Shown: positions 43,568 through 56,320 of the stretch, piece by piece
How positions within the stretch are numbered: position 1 is the stretch's first letter
Layout: every line of letters begins with the position of its first letter
Source: Cryphonectria parasitica EP155
Taxonomy: Eukaryota > Ascomycota > Sordariomycetes > Diaporthales > Cryphonectriaceae
NCBI RefSeq assembly: GCF_011745365.1
Contig: NW_024468917.1
Span: 992,001 to 1,056,000 of the forward strand
Length of the DNA stretch: 64,000 nt
Reading direction: 5' to 3'
Notes under the pieces: generated by a model
The model's input: the letters and a program-made list of their open reading frames with translations, nothing else
What the model was told of the DNA's origin: nothing
The model's database searches: none
Position numbers and translations under genes: made by a program

Positions 43568-45323
43568 CCGATCCTCGTGGTGTGAATGAGTTTCTATATT
43601 GTGTGATTGATTGGAACGGTCAGCAAGCAATGTTACACGACAGATGAGTAAGAGCAGGCGCAATATGTGATAGGGTCAAAGCAGGTCGTCCTCTCTTTCT
43701 AGTATACACTTGATAACATAGAGTCTTCATCAAGTTCCCCCCTCTTCTTCTTCGTATCGCCACACTAGGCGGCGAGTACGATGAAAGAAAAAAAAAAAAA
43801 GAAAAAAAGTGTACCCGCCATCCACCCGGACTCCGACATGTCCGCTACACTTTTTGAGCTTGTAATCATGGCCTATCACAATTAGCAAACATACAAACGG
43901 CAAAGAGTGCCCACCAAGGAGAACAAAACACGAAGGCCCGAGAGCAGGAATCGAAGTAGGTAGTTGAACTGATGACAAGAGTCGTGAGAGGCACTTGAGC
44001 TGCCCTAGGAGACCAGTACGATGAAAAAAGAAACAAAAGTAAAGTAAAAAAGTAAAAAGTGTACCCGCCATCCACCCGGACTTCGACATGTCCGCTACAC
44101 TTTTGTCAAGTAGATTGATTCTACCAAAGTCAGCCGACAAGCACAAAGACAAAGAGACTTACAACAACAAACAAGGTCTCGAGAGCAGGAATCGCGAGAG
44201 GCAGTTGAATGCTCCCCCGAATTCCACAACATGCGCCGGCACACAAACACGGGGCAGGCTTTCCAAGGGACATAGGGGTCCCGCGTTGAGGCAGGGCGCT
44301 TCGACCCTTGAAGCCAGGTACCCAGCACATGACGACCCCGTCCGACGACTCGACTTCAAGTCACCAGCTCCACAGTCTCCCTCCATTGCAAAAGAAAAAG
44401 AGATGAAGAAGAAGACGAAGAAGAGGAAAGAAAAAGTGGGGAGGGAGGGAGGGAGAGGCTGTGGAACTGGACCTCCCTTGTGTGCAATGGGGTGGGTGAG
44501 CCAGCGGTGGTCGACACAACCAAGGAGCCGTCAGACAGTGTCGTCCGGGTTCGACAAAAACACCTCGGCCTAGAGTGGTGTTATCGCGTAAACAGCCCGA
44601 CCTCCAGGAGGTGTGCCTACTGCGCGTCGTGCCATGGTCAATGCGAGCATTATCTCCTCCCCAGGCTTGGTCAAGTGGGAGGGAAAGGGGGGGGGGGTGT
44701 GGAGGAAGGAGACCGCGCCAAGGGGAGGGTTCAGGGACAGATGCAGAGAGGGGGGGGGGAATACATCGTCGCTTTATGGGGTCAAGAGACAAACCCACCA
44801 GGACCAGACAGGGTAAGTGCCAAAAAAAAACAACCAAGAGAGGCTTTTTGGGCGACCTGGCGAGCCTAACATGTCCTGGTAGAACGACGGTGAAGTGATG
44901 CATTATGATGGATGGGATTTCAAGGGGGAACCACTCCTCCGGTGCTGCCACAAGAGGCTGTGATGTGTTATGGGAAGGGCATGGGTGGCCCTCCCACTGC
45001 AGGTTTATCTGTTTGAGTGTGCTTCGCCAGTGTGTGAGGTACGGCGCATGGCTCTCGTGTTGAAGAAGGGCCAGTCGCTTCGTTGTTGTTGTTGATGATG
45101 TCTGTTTGTTGATGGGTTGACGTGTTATTAGCGAGTGGTTGCGCGCGTGCTGGGCGGTTGAGAGACTAAGGAGGGAGGACGAAGGAGGAATGGTAAAGAT
45201 GGAAGAAGTTGTTGAAGGAGGAAGGAGGAGAGCAAAACAGATGGGTTGATGGTTGGTTCTCAGGAGTTTGGATGGTTGAGAAAAAGTAGGCTGGGAACGT
45301 GAGTTGGGGTGGGGCATGGAAAT

Positions 45324-45362
<39 letters not shown>

Positions 45363-45517
45363 ATATAGAAGCTTCCAGTTCACGTGGGAAGCTGGGTGAA
45401 GGAAAACAATGGCGACGCGTCCAACTCGCGCCCGTTTTGACGCGAACCAAGGCAAGGTAGGTAAAGCACAAACAGACCGCTCGGTCCAAGACTGGCAGAC
45501 GCTGAAGTGGGATCGAA

Positions 45518-45548
<31 letters not shown>

Positions 45549-47088
45549 GATAAATGATTCCAAGTGATGGTGCTTGGAGGTGTATGGAAGAGAGGCGGTG
45601 GCCAGGAATGGCTTGATGGAGGTGATCGAGGACCTATTGAGGGAGAGGTTGGAACTGTTGCTCGAGGGCATAGGAGGGCATACGATGCAGCGCACAATGT
45701 GTAGCAGTCAGGATTCTTAGGAAGATGGCAGTCCTCAAGGTCGAGACGATGATGATGAGGGCTGAAAGGCAAATGAGGGGAAATGAGCATACTTACCTGA
45801 TGTATTGTTGCTGCTGATGGATAATGGCCTAATATTTGTTGATGTTTTTTCGGTCGTTGATTGATTGTTGTTTGTGGGATGGGAGGAGTTGCAAGATGGA
45901 AAAAGAAAAGGAAAAAAAGAGGTCAGTCAAATAGCTCGAGTTGTTGGTTGACAACCAGATTGATGGCTGGCAACGAGGCTGCAGCCGGAGGCCCCACCAG
46001 AGGTTTTTCATCCCAAGTTGCCCAGGTGACAGGCAGCCGTCAAGTACAACCAAATCCTGTGACTTGATCAAGTGAAATGGCATTATTTTTTACCATAGTC
46101 ATCACAGCCCCCTTCCAGTTGCCAACCAACACACCAGTCCTGTTGATGCGCAGCCTGTCTGAGGGACTCCGCCCGTCCGCGAAGTGGCAAGGCTGAACTT
46201 GGACTATTCTGTGCTGAGATGGGCATCCTCGTGCAGAATTTCTGGTGGCCCTGCTGACCAACAGATAGACATAAATGGAAATGATTGAATCGTAAGTAGA
46301 CCAGTGACGAAATTTAACATGTTACTTGCACAGTATGACTTCACCTAGGGAAGACTCTCTACCGGTCTACTCGTCGTTCTGAGGCCATTCCCAGGCCTGT
46401 ACGACCCAAAGCTTCATGGATACCAGTCACACATAGAGATAAACAAACCATCAATTATTTTCATCTGTTTTGTGGCCTCTGTACCATAGTGACCGTCTGA
46501 CAATCCCATAAGTAGACAGATGCACATGTGCCGTCACTGGTCTGTTGGTCAACACGTAGCTCGTCTGACCTTGGAGTCCGTTCACATGCCTTTCCATAAA
46601 ATTCTGCTATGCTCATCTTGAACACCAACTTGGTTCTCGTCATCTATCAAAATGACCATATGTAAACAATTAAGTTTCAAGATCCACAAAAGAGACTGAT
46701 GGGATGTAAAATCCTGTCAGGACAAGCATGTTCGAATCAACAAGACTCGATTGGCGCAACGGTCTCCAGTTGGACACAAGTTCTACCAGCTGCGATCGCA
46801 TGAACAAACCAATGTGCCCATCTTTCAAGTGCTTTGCGGCAGGCATATATATTCAGGATCTCTTGATTAAATTCTCTGTATATTTATATGCAAGAAAAAG
46901 TCGCTTACCAATGCTACCAAGTATGTACACACTCAAACACCCCCCGCCCAGCCTGTCGCAAATGCCCCAAACCCCAATGTATCTATCACCCAGCCATCCA
47001 TCCATCCATCCATCCATCCATCCCACCAGGTATACCAATCCGTCAATATAATGACAAAAGAAAACAACTAAACATTCATGAGGAGGGC

Positions 47089-47123
<35 letters not shown>

Positions 47124-47130
47124 ACAAATG
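43537..47130. other. Repeat-rich gene-free region
   Basis: No gene is supported. It contains an ATG/GAT repeat at about 43536-43566, a 250-bp tandem duplication (43.8-44.2 kb), a GT repeat (45328-45357), a GA repeat (about 45526-45548), a CCAT repeat (46993-47024) and an AAC repeat (47087-47122). A minus-strand donor-like site (CAG then GTAAGT) near 45795 could belong to an unrecognised non-coding or 5'-leader transcript. Confidence 0.5.
43766..44210. repeat. Tandem duplicated unit with 50-bp hairpin-forming core
   Basis: Two diverged copies about 250 bp apart. The core occurs at 43805-43854 and 44055-44104 and differs at one position. It begins AAAAGTGTA and ends TACACTTTT, a perfect 9-bp inverted repeat, with an inner CGGAC/GTCCG pair. 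A downstream segment (CGAGAGCAGGAATCG at 43939 and 44180) and an upstream one (AGTACGATGAAA) are also shared. Confidence 0.85.
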
Positions 47131-50100
47131 TCACCGCTCCTCGGGTATCGTAGACCCCGTCCTATCCTGCCCACCACCACCAACCCCATCACTCGTCATC
47201 TCTCGGTGCTCACAACGAGGACAATCACTAACCGTCGACCCAGACCCTTTCCTCCGCCAATCCCTCTTCTTGCCCAGCGTAAGCTTATTCATCAGCTCCA
47301 TCGCGATAGCCCCGGCGCCCCTCTCCGCGCCCGCGCCCGCGCCCACCGACGACGACCCCGTCCGCTGCCTCCTCTGCTGCCTCTGCCGCACGACCTCGTC
47401 CGCGCTGAGGCTCTGGTCCCTCGTACTGCTAGGCCCGCTCTCCGCGCCCTCCAGCCCGCCCAGCCCGCCGCCCGCGCCCACAGGCCGCCCTCGGAACACC
47501 GGGTCGACCAGGACCCGCGCGTCGCGCACGAGCGTCAGGTACAGCGGGTAGGCCAGGGTGAACAGGAGCAGCACGACCACGACGATAAAAGCAAGCTGTG
47601 TCTTTCCGGCGCTGACGACGGCGTACATGACAAAGGGCCAGATGGCAGGCCCGCTGGCGCCCATGGTGAGCCAGGCGGCGGCGCGCTTGGTGCGGTCGCC
47701 CTGGCCCCTCAGGCCGATGGCGAAGATGAGCGGCCAGAGCGGGCCCTCGGCAAAGAAGAAGACCAGCACGGGGATGGCGATGATGTTTGGGTTGGTGCTG
47801 GTGGTGGCGGGCAGGACGACGCACACGAGGGCGGCGAGGGCCGAGAGGGCCGAAAAGAGGGCCAGCATGGTGCGCGGGGAGGGGACGAGGCGGGCGTGGG
47901 GGTGGCGCACGCCGTACCAGGCGATGTGGGCGGCGTTGAACCGCGAGACGGCAAAGACGGCGTGGGCGACGACGATGTAGTCGTTGATGGAGAGGGAGAG
48001 GCCCGGCGGCCCGGCGGCGCGCTCCTGCTCGCCGCCTGGGAGGAAGGCGTCGACCAGGCTGCCGAAGAAGATGGACATGGACTCCTGGGCGGCGACGTAG
48101 GTCCACTGGGCGAGCACGGCGAGGATGATGCAGACGGTGCGCAGCTGGAGGCCGCCGATGCTGCGCTTCGTGGCGTCCACGGGCAGGCGCTGGGCGGCGC
48201 GGCCCAGGTCGGCGTCGCGGACCTCGGGGAGCGGCATGTAGTAGAAGAAGAGGGCCAGGGCGACGCAGAAGAGGGTGATGGCCAGGTACGTCCACTGCAC
48301 GTCGAGCAGCTCGTCCGAGGTGGCCCGGGACCCGGTGCCGAGGTTGACAAAAAAGACCTTTTGCGCGAGCACGCCGCTGACGACGGTGGCGACGCCCTGG
48401 AACCCCTGCGCGATCAGGATGCGCACCTCGGCGTACATGGGCGGGCCGCAGAGGATGATAAAAGGGTTGGCGGCTGTCTCGAGCACGGCAAGGCCGAACC
48501 CGACGACAAAGTTGCTGATGAGGAACCCTGGGAACGAGGTGAGGACGGCAGAGGGCCAGAACATGATGGTGCCGACGCCGTAGATGCAGAGACCCAGGAT
48601 AAACGTCGCCTTGAAGCCGCCCACGGGGTCACGGTTCTTGTATCGCCGCCGGGGGTGGAACCGAGAGTGCTCGTCGTGCCGCAGAACCCACTCGCCAATC
48701 ATGAGCGGGCCAAAGAAGTAGCCGCCGCCAAAGTAGATGCTGGTGAGGCCGACGGTCTCGGCTGTGCTCATGTCGGCGATGTCGGCGATGACGTTGTTGA
48801 GCGTGTTGAGCAGGCCGTACGAGAACCCCCACAGCAAGAACAAGGTCGACACAATGATGCAGTACCGGAGCGAGTCGGCCGTCGACGTCTTGATCATGCT
48901 CTTGGGCCGTTTCATGTTGACGAACCCGAAATAGACTGCGCTATCGCGTCTCGTCCTGTGAGACATCCACGCCGTCGTGGCTGTCGAGTTGAATCGGTCC
49001 CTTGTGCCGGCCGTCGCTGTCGCCGTCGCCGTCGTCATGTCGGGCGTCGTGAGGAAGTCGAGCAGGTCCATCTCTTCTTGCTGGTGCTCATTTCCCGGGG
49101 AGAAAGAAGACGACTCCTCTGGCTGGGACTGAGGCTGTGCTCTAGCACTAGTAGCGGCAGCAGTAGGAAGAGGAGGAGAAGGCACAGGAGGCAAGGTAGC
49201 TGCAGCTGCAGCTGCAGGACTAGCAGGCGGTCCGTCGCGAGACATGGCGGGCTCGGTGCCGATCTGCGTTCCCGGGCTTGTCTCCTTGTCGCTTCCGGTG
49301 GCATACGTCGAGATGATGGAATTCTGCGTCCCATCTGGGCCGAGGATGGCGGCTGGGAGGATCTTGATGATCAGGGGCTTGAGGGTCGGCACACAGGCGC
49401 AGATCATGCCGATGTTCACCTCGACGGCGGACCACATCAGAGACAGCGAGGCGTTCCAAGGGAACTCGGGGCTGTCGCCAAAGATGGCGGACGGGTCGCT
49501 GGACGGGTCGGTAGACACGGTGGCGATGGCCTGTTGCAGGTAGTAGATGCGCACCACATCGACGATGGTGACAAAAATACCGAGCGAGAAGGTGATGACG
49601 AGTATGTACTTTTGCCGTTTGGGAAGCCTCATGCCGGTGAGCACAGGGATCGGCAGGGCCAGGATAGCGAGGTCCGTGACGATGTTGACGGGCGCGCTGC
49701 AGATAAACTCGGTTAGGAGGGGAATGCACTTGGGCTGGCCAGAGTAGGTTGTGCTGAAGGAGGCCGCGACAGGGTGGCATTGAAAGATATTCAGCATGGT
49801 GAGGACCACACCGGCGACGTTGACGATGACTGCCACGATCCAGGAGGCGATGCGGAGGATCTGCTGGGTATTCTTTGCGAGTCGCAAGTAAAAAATCAAG
49901 ATGGATGTCTTGAGAGCCATGAGAGCAGGATTCTGTATCATGTATAACAAACATACACAAGTATATATGGTCAGCATTTTGAATGATCCATACTTTTTCT
50001 GCTACACACAAAGACATAAACCTGGTGGATGATGAGTGAGGGGGCCACAAACGTAGAGCACAGAAAAGACATATTCCGTCTTTCTGAGCGGAAGAAGATC

Positions 50101-50352
50101 CGCATCTGCAATGTCCTCATCATGTCTACCCAGACCAAAACTGGTGCCGACATCGATGGTCGTGGTGAGGCCGGCCGCCAGAACCCAGGCGATAATGATT
50201 AAGTAGTCGTCCCAGCTAACTCTCTTGACGATCCATGCGCGACAGATCATCCTAGCCATGAAGAAGAGAGTCCCTACAACGAGCGTAGAGACGGTGACCG
50301 CAAAGACCGCGGGCCCGCGGTCCGGCGTAGACCCCGTTGACGCGATGGCCAT
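47131..50352 (-). CDS. Fusion: PTH11-like 7-TM rhodopsin domain + fucose-permease-type MFS transporter
   Basis: One protein of 1033 aa from exons 50352-50053 and 49932-47131 (donor GTTTGT, acceptor ATACAG, phase 0). Residues about 15-290 form the fungal rhodopsin-domain/PTH11-like membrane module: VSWDDYLIIIAWVLA, the post-intron NPALMALKTSILIFYLRL, CSAPVNIVTDLAILALPIPVL, and the last helix with WSAVEVNIGMICACVPTLKPL. A cytosolic linker (about 290-450) is Ala/Pro/Ser-rich and contains YFGFVNMKRPKSM, typical of the tail of such receptors. Residues about 455-960 are a complete FHS-family MFS permease: TLFLLWGFSYGLLNTLNNVI, FGGGYFFGPL, then NFVVGFGLAVLETAANPF. The C-terminal tail is basic and charged. 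Exon 2 is open across the join with no stop, so the fusion does not depend on a predicted intron. Ligand, cargo and membrane are unknown. Confidence 0.88.
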
Positions 50353-53023
50353 TTTTGGCTATGTCGCAGAGAGAGAAGAGGGGGGGGGGGGGGGAAGAGA
50401 GTTGTTGACCACAAAGGGTCCTGGTCTAAGGAGGTAGGAATCGATAGCTACGAGAGATAATTTGGAGGATCGGATGAAGGTGCCATGATCTTTTGCTGAA
50501 GGGCATCGAGAGTATATATCGAGAAGCTCTGTCGACGTGAGGGATCCTTCGTACCAGGAGCAAGGCTTACGACCTTGCGAAGCCAGTGTAATGAAGGTTT
50601 TCGACCAAGGAGCTGACGGAGATGTGCTCCGGTATGAAAGTATGCTTTAGTGTATGTGTGTTTGTGTGTGTGTTTGTGTGTGTGTTTGTGTGTGTGTGTG
50701 TGTCTTGACTCGGACCAGCAATTCACAGCAGGGGGATTTCAGCTCAGCGCGCGGGTGATATCCGGGCCGGCGATGGTCTTCTCTCACTCTCTCACTCACT
50801 CTCTCTCTCTCTCCTTTAAAGTCCCGAGTTTTGCACAGGGGTGAAGTTCATCATGAAGCTGAAAGAAGGGGGGGGCTTCTTCAATTCAAGGTACTGGTTG
50901 GTGGAGGCCGCGCTGATCGAGAACCAGTTGCCTGGCTCGTTAGGCGAACAATGAATGTGTCATGCAGACAAGACGAGACGTCGAATATATCCGCAAACGA
51001 GAGTTTGTTGCTCGACATTGACTCGTACCAGTGCTCGGATGCGAACAGGCTGAGACTTCTGACAGTTGAGGGGGTTGAGGGGGCGAGAGGAGGACCAGAG
51101 ACCAAGCAGGGCGAAAAAGAAGGGAGAGGAGAAGGAAAGGAGGATAAAAAGAGGCAAGAAACGACCTGGGGGCGACGGCTGACGTGTGTCCTCAAGGCAG
51201 TAGATGTCTCGGCGAAGGCGTCGTTGGACACGAGCATGGGTGGTAGCAGTGTGTTTCTAAAATTTTTTGTTTTTTTTTCCCTTTCCCTTTCGTCCTTTCA
51301 GGATTTGCGCAGTCTTTTCGTACGTAGCCTACATTGGCCTCGAGCAATTGTCACACATTGGCTGGCGGAGTAAAGTCGGTGTGGTCACGGTCGCATCGAT
51401 TAGTTAAGAATGGTATTAGAAGGGGGCGGGGCGGTAAATAAAAAAAAATAAGAAAAAAATTGGGAGAGGGTGGGTGTGAGAGAAAATATAGGTGACACGA
51501 GGTAATAATACTGAATAAGCAACAGGAGCGTGTATGTGTGACGGACGCAGAGGCCGTGCAGCTGTGAGAGTTGGGGTTGGGACAGGAATGTTTAGAAAGG
51601 ATTGATGATGAACACAGGGAATAGAAGGTACATCAAATCATGAACATGTACTCGCGGAGGGGACCCATGTGACCCGTCGCTCAATTGTGTCGAGAGCTGG
51701 GATCTGCCCTGTCCCATGGTTTGGATGCTAGCAGAAGAGAGAAGAAAAGAGATGCCTCAACGACGCGGATCGCTGGGCGCTGGGGCAGTGTGGGTGCCAA
51801 TGCGATGACCCGGATCGTTGATGGCAGGGCGATCAAGGCTTGCTGGGTGAAGATCTATACTGCTACGTACTTGGAGACGAGATGTACCATTGTAAAAATT
51901 CTTTTTCGTTCTATCTTTCTTCCCCTCCTCTTCCCCACACCTCCTTCTTCCCTCCATCAACTTTAGCCAAAGGCGTGGTCAGGTCGAGGAAAAGGGTTGC
52001 GAAGCTGCATTGGACCGGTCTTAGCGATTCAAGGCAGCAATGAGTGAATTTGTCTGGGAGGGGATGGGTTTGATTGAGGGTGAGTCCAAGCACAAGAGGA
52101 ATTAAGATTTTGATAATGCGCTTGGCCCTGTCCCCCCTCTCGCCCCCTCCCTGTCTCTTTTTTTTATTATTTTTCATTCCTTTTTCCCGTTCTGCTGTAC
52201 CGGCATGGCGGGTAAGGCAGCTGACTAGGACTTGGCCCGTCTGCTGGTCTGTTTGAGTCAGGCCAGACGACGTGCGAGATTGGTTACTTCCTGCGCCGCT
52301 TGTTTGCCGTTCAGCCGTTTGGGCGTCAAGGTACGAGTTCTATGGTACAATGTACGGTACTTTAAATCAGGGCCTGATCAGGTCAGGTCAGGTCAGGTTG
52401 CAGCAGATCGACGGAATCGATGAGCAGCAATGGACACGGGCCATTGGCAGGAATGAAGGTGCAGGATTTGTCGAGCCCCGGCCTGGCCCCCTGCTCAAAG
52501 GTGGGATGATGGCGATAACCGAATTGCCTCTTGCACATCGTGGTCCATTGGGCTGGAGGGTCTCAAGCCCCTGGGAAAGACAAGGTGCTGTGGAAACACT
52601 TCCGCACTGGTGACGATGGGGAATTGCGTGATGCCAAATGGCGCACATGTGCAAACAGAGTACGCCCCCCCCCCCCTACTACGTACTTTACCCGGGTACT
52701 GCACCGTTCAGGCGGATGAGGGGGCAGACGGCAGGGAAGCGGCGAGAGAAATATGCTTTTGTCTTCGATGGATTAGCTTGTGCCCCAGACAATTCAGTCT
52801 TTGAGGCTCGGACTCGGACAGCAGATTCTGTGGCTATAATTTCACGAGAGAGGAAGCTAAAAAGAAGAAGAAAAGGAAAATGAAGGGGAAAAAAAAAGGG
52901 GGAAAGTTTCACTTAAGGAACATTCGATCTGATCAGGTTTCTGAAGCCATTCCCTTCCATCTCTGCTTGGGAATCTAGACATCATATTGGCCCTGACCCG
53001 TAGACCCTGAAGAGCTGGGCATT

Positions 53024-53064
<41 letters not shown>

Positions 53065-54863
53065 GTTTTTTTTGGTTTTTTTTTTTTTGACTTTTGATAG
53101 TTGGGTCGATCCTCATCTTGACGCGAGCAGTAATGACGTCTGGCAAGCTTTGGTACGTAGGTACTTGGGTACTTAGGATGCCAAGGGAAAGATTTTTAGT
53201 GGCGAAACCCCGCACATGGCCTTTTCCCCAGACATTGGGGGGAAAGAGCCACCCGACCCTGTCCTCCACATCAAAAACCACCTTAGGTAAGCATGACAGC
53301 TCCCAGGACCCATATCATTACTTGCATCGGCCCGTCCTGATCCGGCTCCGCGGATATTTACTCAACCAGCCTTCTCTTCGCCTGACATCGTCTTTCGTTC
53401 CTGATTGAGCTCTCCTCTCTCGAAGGAGACGCCATGCTTCCACATTCCTTCGACACAGACCAGGAAAGTCTTTCATGGACAAGTTCAGCCGGGGTGATAC
53501 TACTTCCGTGCCTGCATACGACCAAAACTAAGCATGACACTACCACACCTCTGACGCTGTGTGCTCCTTGGCTTTGACGGCGTCCATTTCGAATCAGCAT
53601 CTAGATGGACCTGTCTCAAAGTCCATCTCAAGACCTTTCTACTTCGGTAGCGTGACGGGCAAACTTGCATATCCACGCGACAACGTACACCCGAGTTAGC
53701 TCCCATAGACACCGTTCTATCACACTGTTTTTGTGATGAACGCTGCTTTTGACGCCACAGGCGCACAGCGAGGACCGTGACAGAAGTCTTTTTGACGCCG
53801 GAAATGATGGGTCCTACCTGAGGGAGACGCTGCCGCGTGGTGCTCCTTGACCCTCCAAGAGCAGCGTGATGCCTCTCGTGGCAGACCTGCTGTCGAGATG
53901 ATGGCCGCTATGGCGGCGGCGGCCGCCGTGCAGATCAGACACTGTGGCGTACTCGGTATTTGCACCTAGTCGGTCTGTCCAACATACGCCACACAGGATT
54001 CTCAAACATTCATCCGTCATGCCAATGGCGTTTAAGGGTCCAGATTGCGTGACCGATCATGTGGTTTGTCTTGCAGGCAGACTGCACATGTGAGAACCAA
54101 CTGATTCATGTGGGCACAAGATGTATTGCCAAGAATAAAGAAAATAAAATAAAGTGCCCTCCACCCTAGACCAGCCAGCGGTTGATCACGGCCTGGCAGC
54201 CATTTTGAAATAGGTTCGCTTATGCATGTCGTGGTGAACGAATCTGCCAGCTGATGGACTGATCACAGAGCCCACTCGGCGCGGCTGACACCTCCTCGGG
54301 TTCCGCGGTCCAGTCTCCGCCTCGACCCTCGGCCGCCGGGGCTGGACCCATTATTACGGGCAACAGGCAGGGGGCCATTTCCGTGGGAAGGGCACTAAAT
54401 TTCTGTAATGAACGGCGCGGATGGATTGAATTCTGTCCGCGTACTCATTGGCGTAAGCATTTCAAATGTCCAGTTAATTCGGGACCCTGTGCGGGATGGA
54501 GCTGGAGGAACACGATCCCAAACCGTCCGTCTGACAAGTTACGTCCGTATTCTGATCTGACCATCCGACTTTTGACATTTTGGCTAGCCGGGGAACCTCG
54601 ACAAAGTCCATAAGGTTGATACATACGTGTATGTAAATAGGCGTTTCAAGCTCCTGAAAGATGGTCTTGAGAAGGTAGCAAAAAGATAAAATAGCGCCTG
54701 TCCCCTGGTCAAACCGAAGACAAGGCACCCATCAGGAGCCGCAAGATTCCTCACATGGCGTAGTAGTGAAGTCAGTACAAAGCAGCCAAACGCTGAGACG
54801 CTTTCGACTCTCTCTCTGCCCTTCTATCTCCTGTTTCTCTATTTTCCTTTGGACGTTGCAACC
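50353..54863. other. Gene-poor region with microsatellites and a long T run
   Basis: 4.5 kb without a supported gene. A G run at about 50381-50394, a GT/TTTG repeat at 50650-50702, a CT repeat at about 50780-50812 and a T-rich run at 53025-53088 occur. Open frames such as 50831-51373 are low-complexity and lack homology signals. The promoter of the fusion gene should lie in the first part. Confidence 0.5.
53025..53088. repeat. Long poly-T tract
   Basis: An uninterrupted run of about 39 T, then two GG-interrupted T blocks. Could be a retroposed poly(A) tail read on the other strand or replication slippage; no element is recognisable next to it. Confidence 0.9.
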
Positions 54864-56288
54864 ATGTCTGGTGGTGTCAGAGAAAGTGGTTCGTCTGGCA
54901 ACGAGGCTGAGCCCGTGCTGCTCAAGAAACTAGGATATCTGTTTGTATATTCATATCTAGCAAAGGTTATGATAGCCCGTGCTAACTAGTAGCAAGCGAT
55001 AACTTCCACTTGGCGTTGAACAGGCTTGATCAGATCCGTGGCACCGTCATCTCCTGTCGCTATACGATTCCCCAAGCACTCAGGGGCCAAGAACGTCATG
55101 ACGAGCTCAAGAGCGCCACGGAAGCTGCAGTCTGTGCCGTGGTCATGGACCATCCAACTCTTCAGGTTGGGGTCGCAAACCCCGACTCCAGGAAGCCTTC
55201 CTGGGTCCAGCTGGCGAGCCTCGACCTGCAGCACCATATACGCTGGCATTTTCTGGACGCTGAGGCAGACATCGACAAGACCCTGCTGCAAACCGCTGGA
55301 CTTCAAGTCGACACGAAGTTCACTGACCTGCAGCACAGGCCTGGATGGTTTCTCGACATGCTGCACCAAGATAATGCTGAGTTCTTGGACATTGTATACA
55401 CTTGGAACCACGTCCACCACGATGGGATGAGTGGGAAAATATTCCATGAAGACTTACTTGAAGCCCTCAACTCTCCAACCAAAACTCAGAAAGTCCACCA
55501 GCACATCAACAAGCACACCCTCACACTTCCAATACAACCCCCAAAAATGCCACCACCCCTCGAGGACGTATGCAAACTACCACTATCCTTCAAGACCCTC
55601 GCAAGGGGCGCCCTCGAAGTCCACGGCGCAGCCGTCTTCGACAAGAGCCCCAGCCTCGCGCACTGGATCCCAATCCACCTCACGCCCTTCCAGACGCAGC
55701 TCCGCCGCTTCACGATCGAGAGCGACGCCCTGGGCAAAATCGTGAGGGCATGCCGGCAACACCAGACCACAGTCACCGGGCTGCTCCAGGCCCTGGCGTT
55801 CGTGTCCATCGCCTCACAGCTAGACGAGCAGACCGCCACGGCCTTCCGCGCCGGGACAGCCTTGAACCTCCGCCGGCACATGCCAACGGGCCCGAGTACA
55901 TACCCCGACTTCCGCCCGCACCGCACCATGGCCTGTTATGTGTCCATGTTGACGCACGAGTTCGACGTCGCGCTTGTCAGAACCATCCGCGCCAAGCGTT
56001 CACCATCGGACGCCGCCGACGCCGCCGCCACCGCCAAAGGCCCAGCCCTGCTGCGCGAGGACCTTCTCAATGAGGCATGGTCCGGAGCCTCCTCCGTCCG
56101 CAGCGAGATCGCGACCAAGATCGAGAAACAAGGTCTCCGAAAGGATAACCTCAGCCTCATGCGGTTCATCTGGGACTGGCGCCAGTATTTCATGGACTTG
56201 GCCAAGCGGCCACGGCAGTTGTCGTGGGTGGTCAGCAATATCGGCGTGATCGATGGGACGAGATTCGAGGCTGGTACTACAGCGCCCT

Positions 56289-56320
<32 letters not shown>

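Noticed and set aside
44361..45695. 444-aa minus-strand open frame
   Set aside because: Composition is driven by CT and GT repeats, there is no conserved motif, and a GT repeat becomes a Thr-His run; not credible as a gene.
46993..47122. CRISPR-like short repeats (CCAT and AAC arrays)
   Set aside because: Simple microsatellites without spacers, in a eukaryotic genome.
46888..49716. 942-aa plus-strand open frame opposite the fusion gene
   Set aside because: It is a shadow of the GC-rich coding strand; the minus frame has clear membrane-protein families.
50831..51373. 180-aa plus-strand open frame upstream of the fusion gene
   Set aside because: Low-complexity, Lys/Glu-rich from an A/G tract, with no homology signal.
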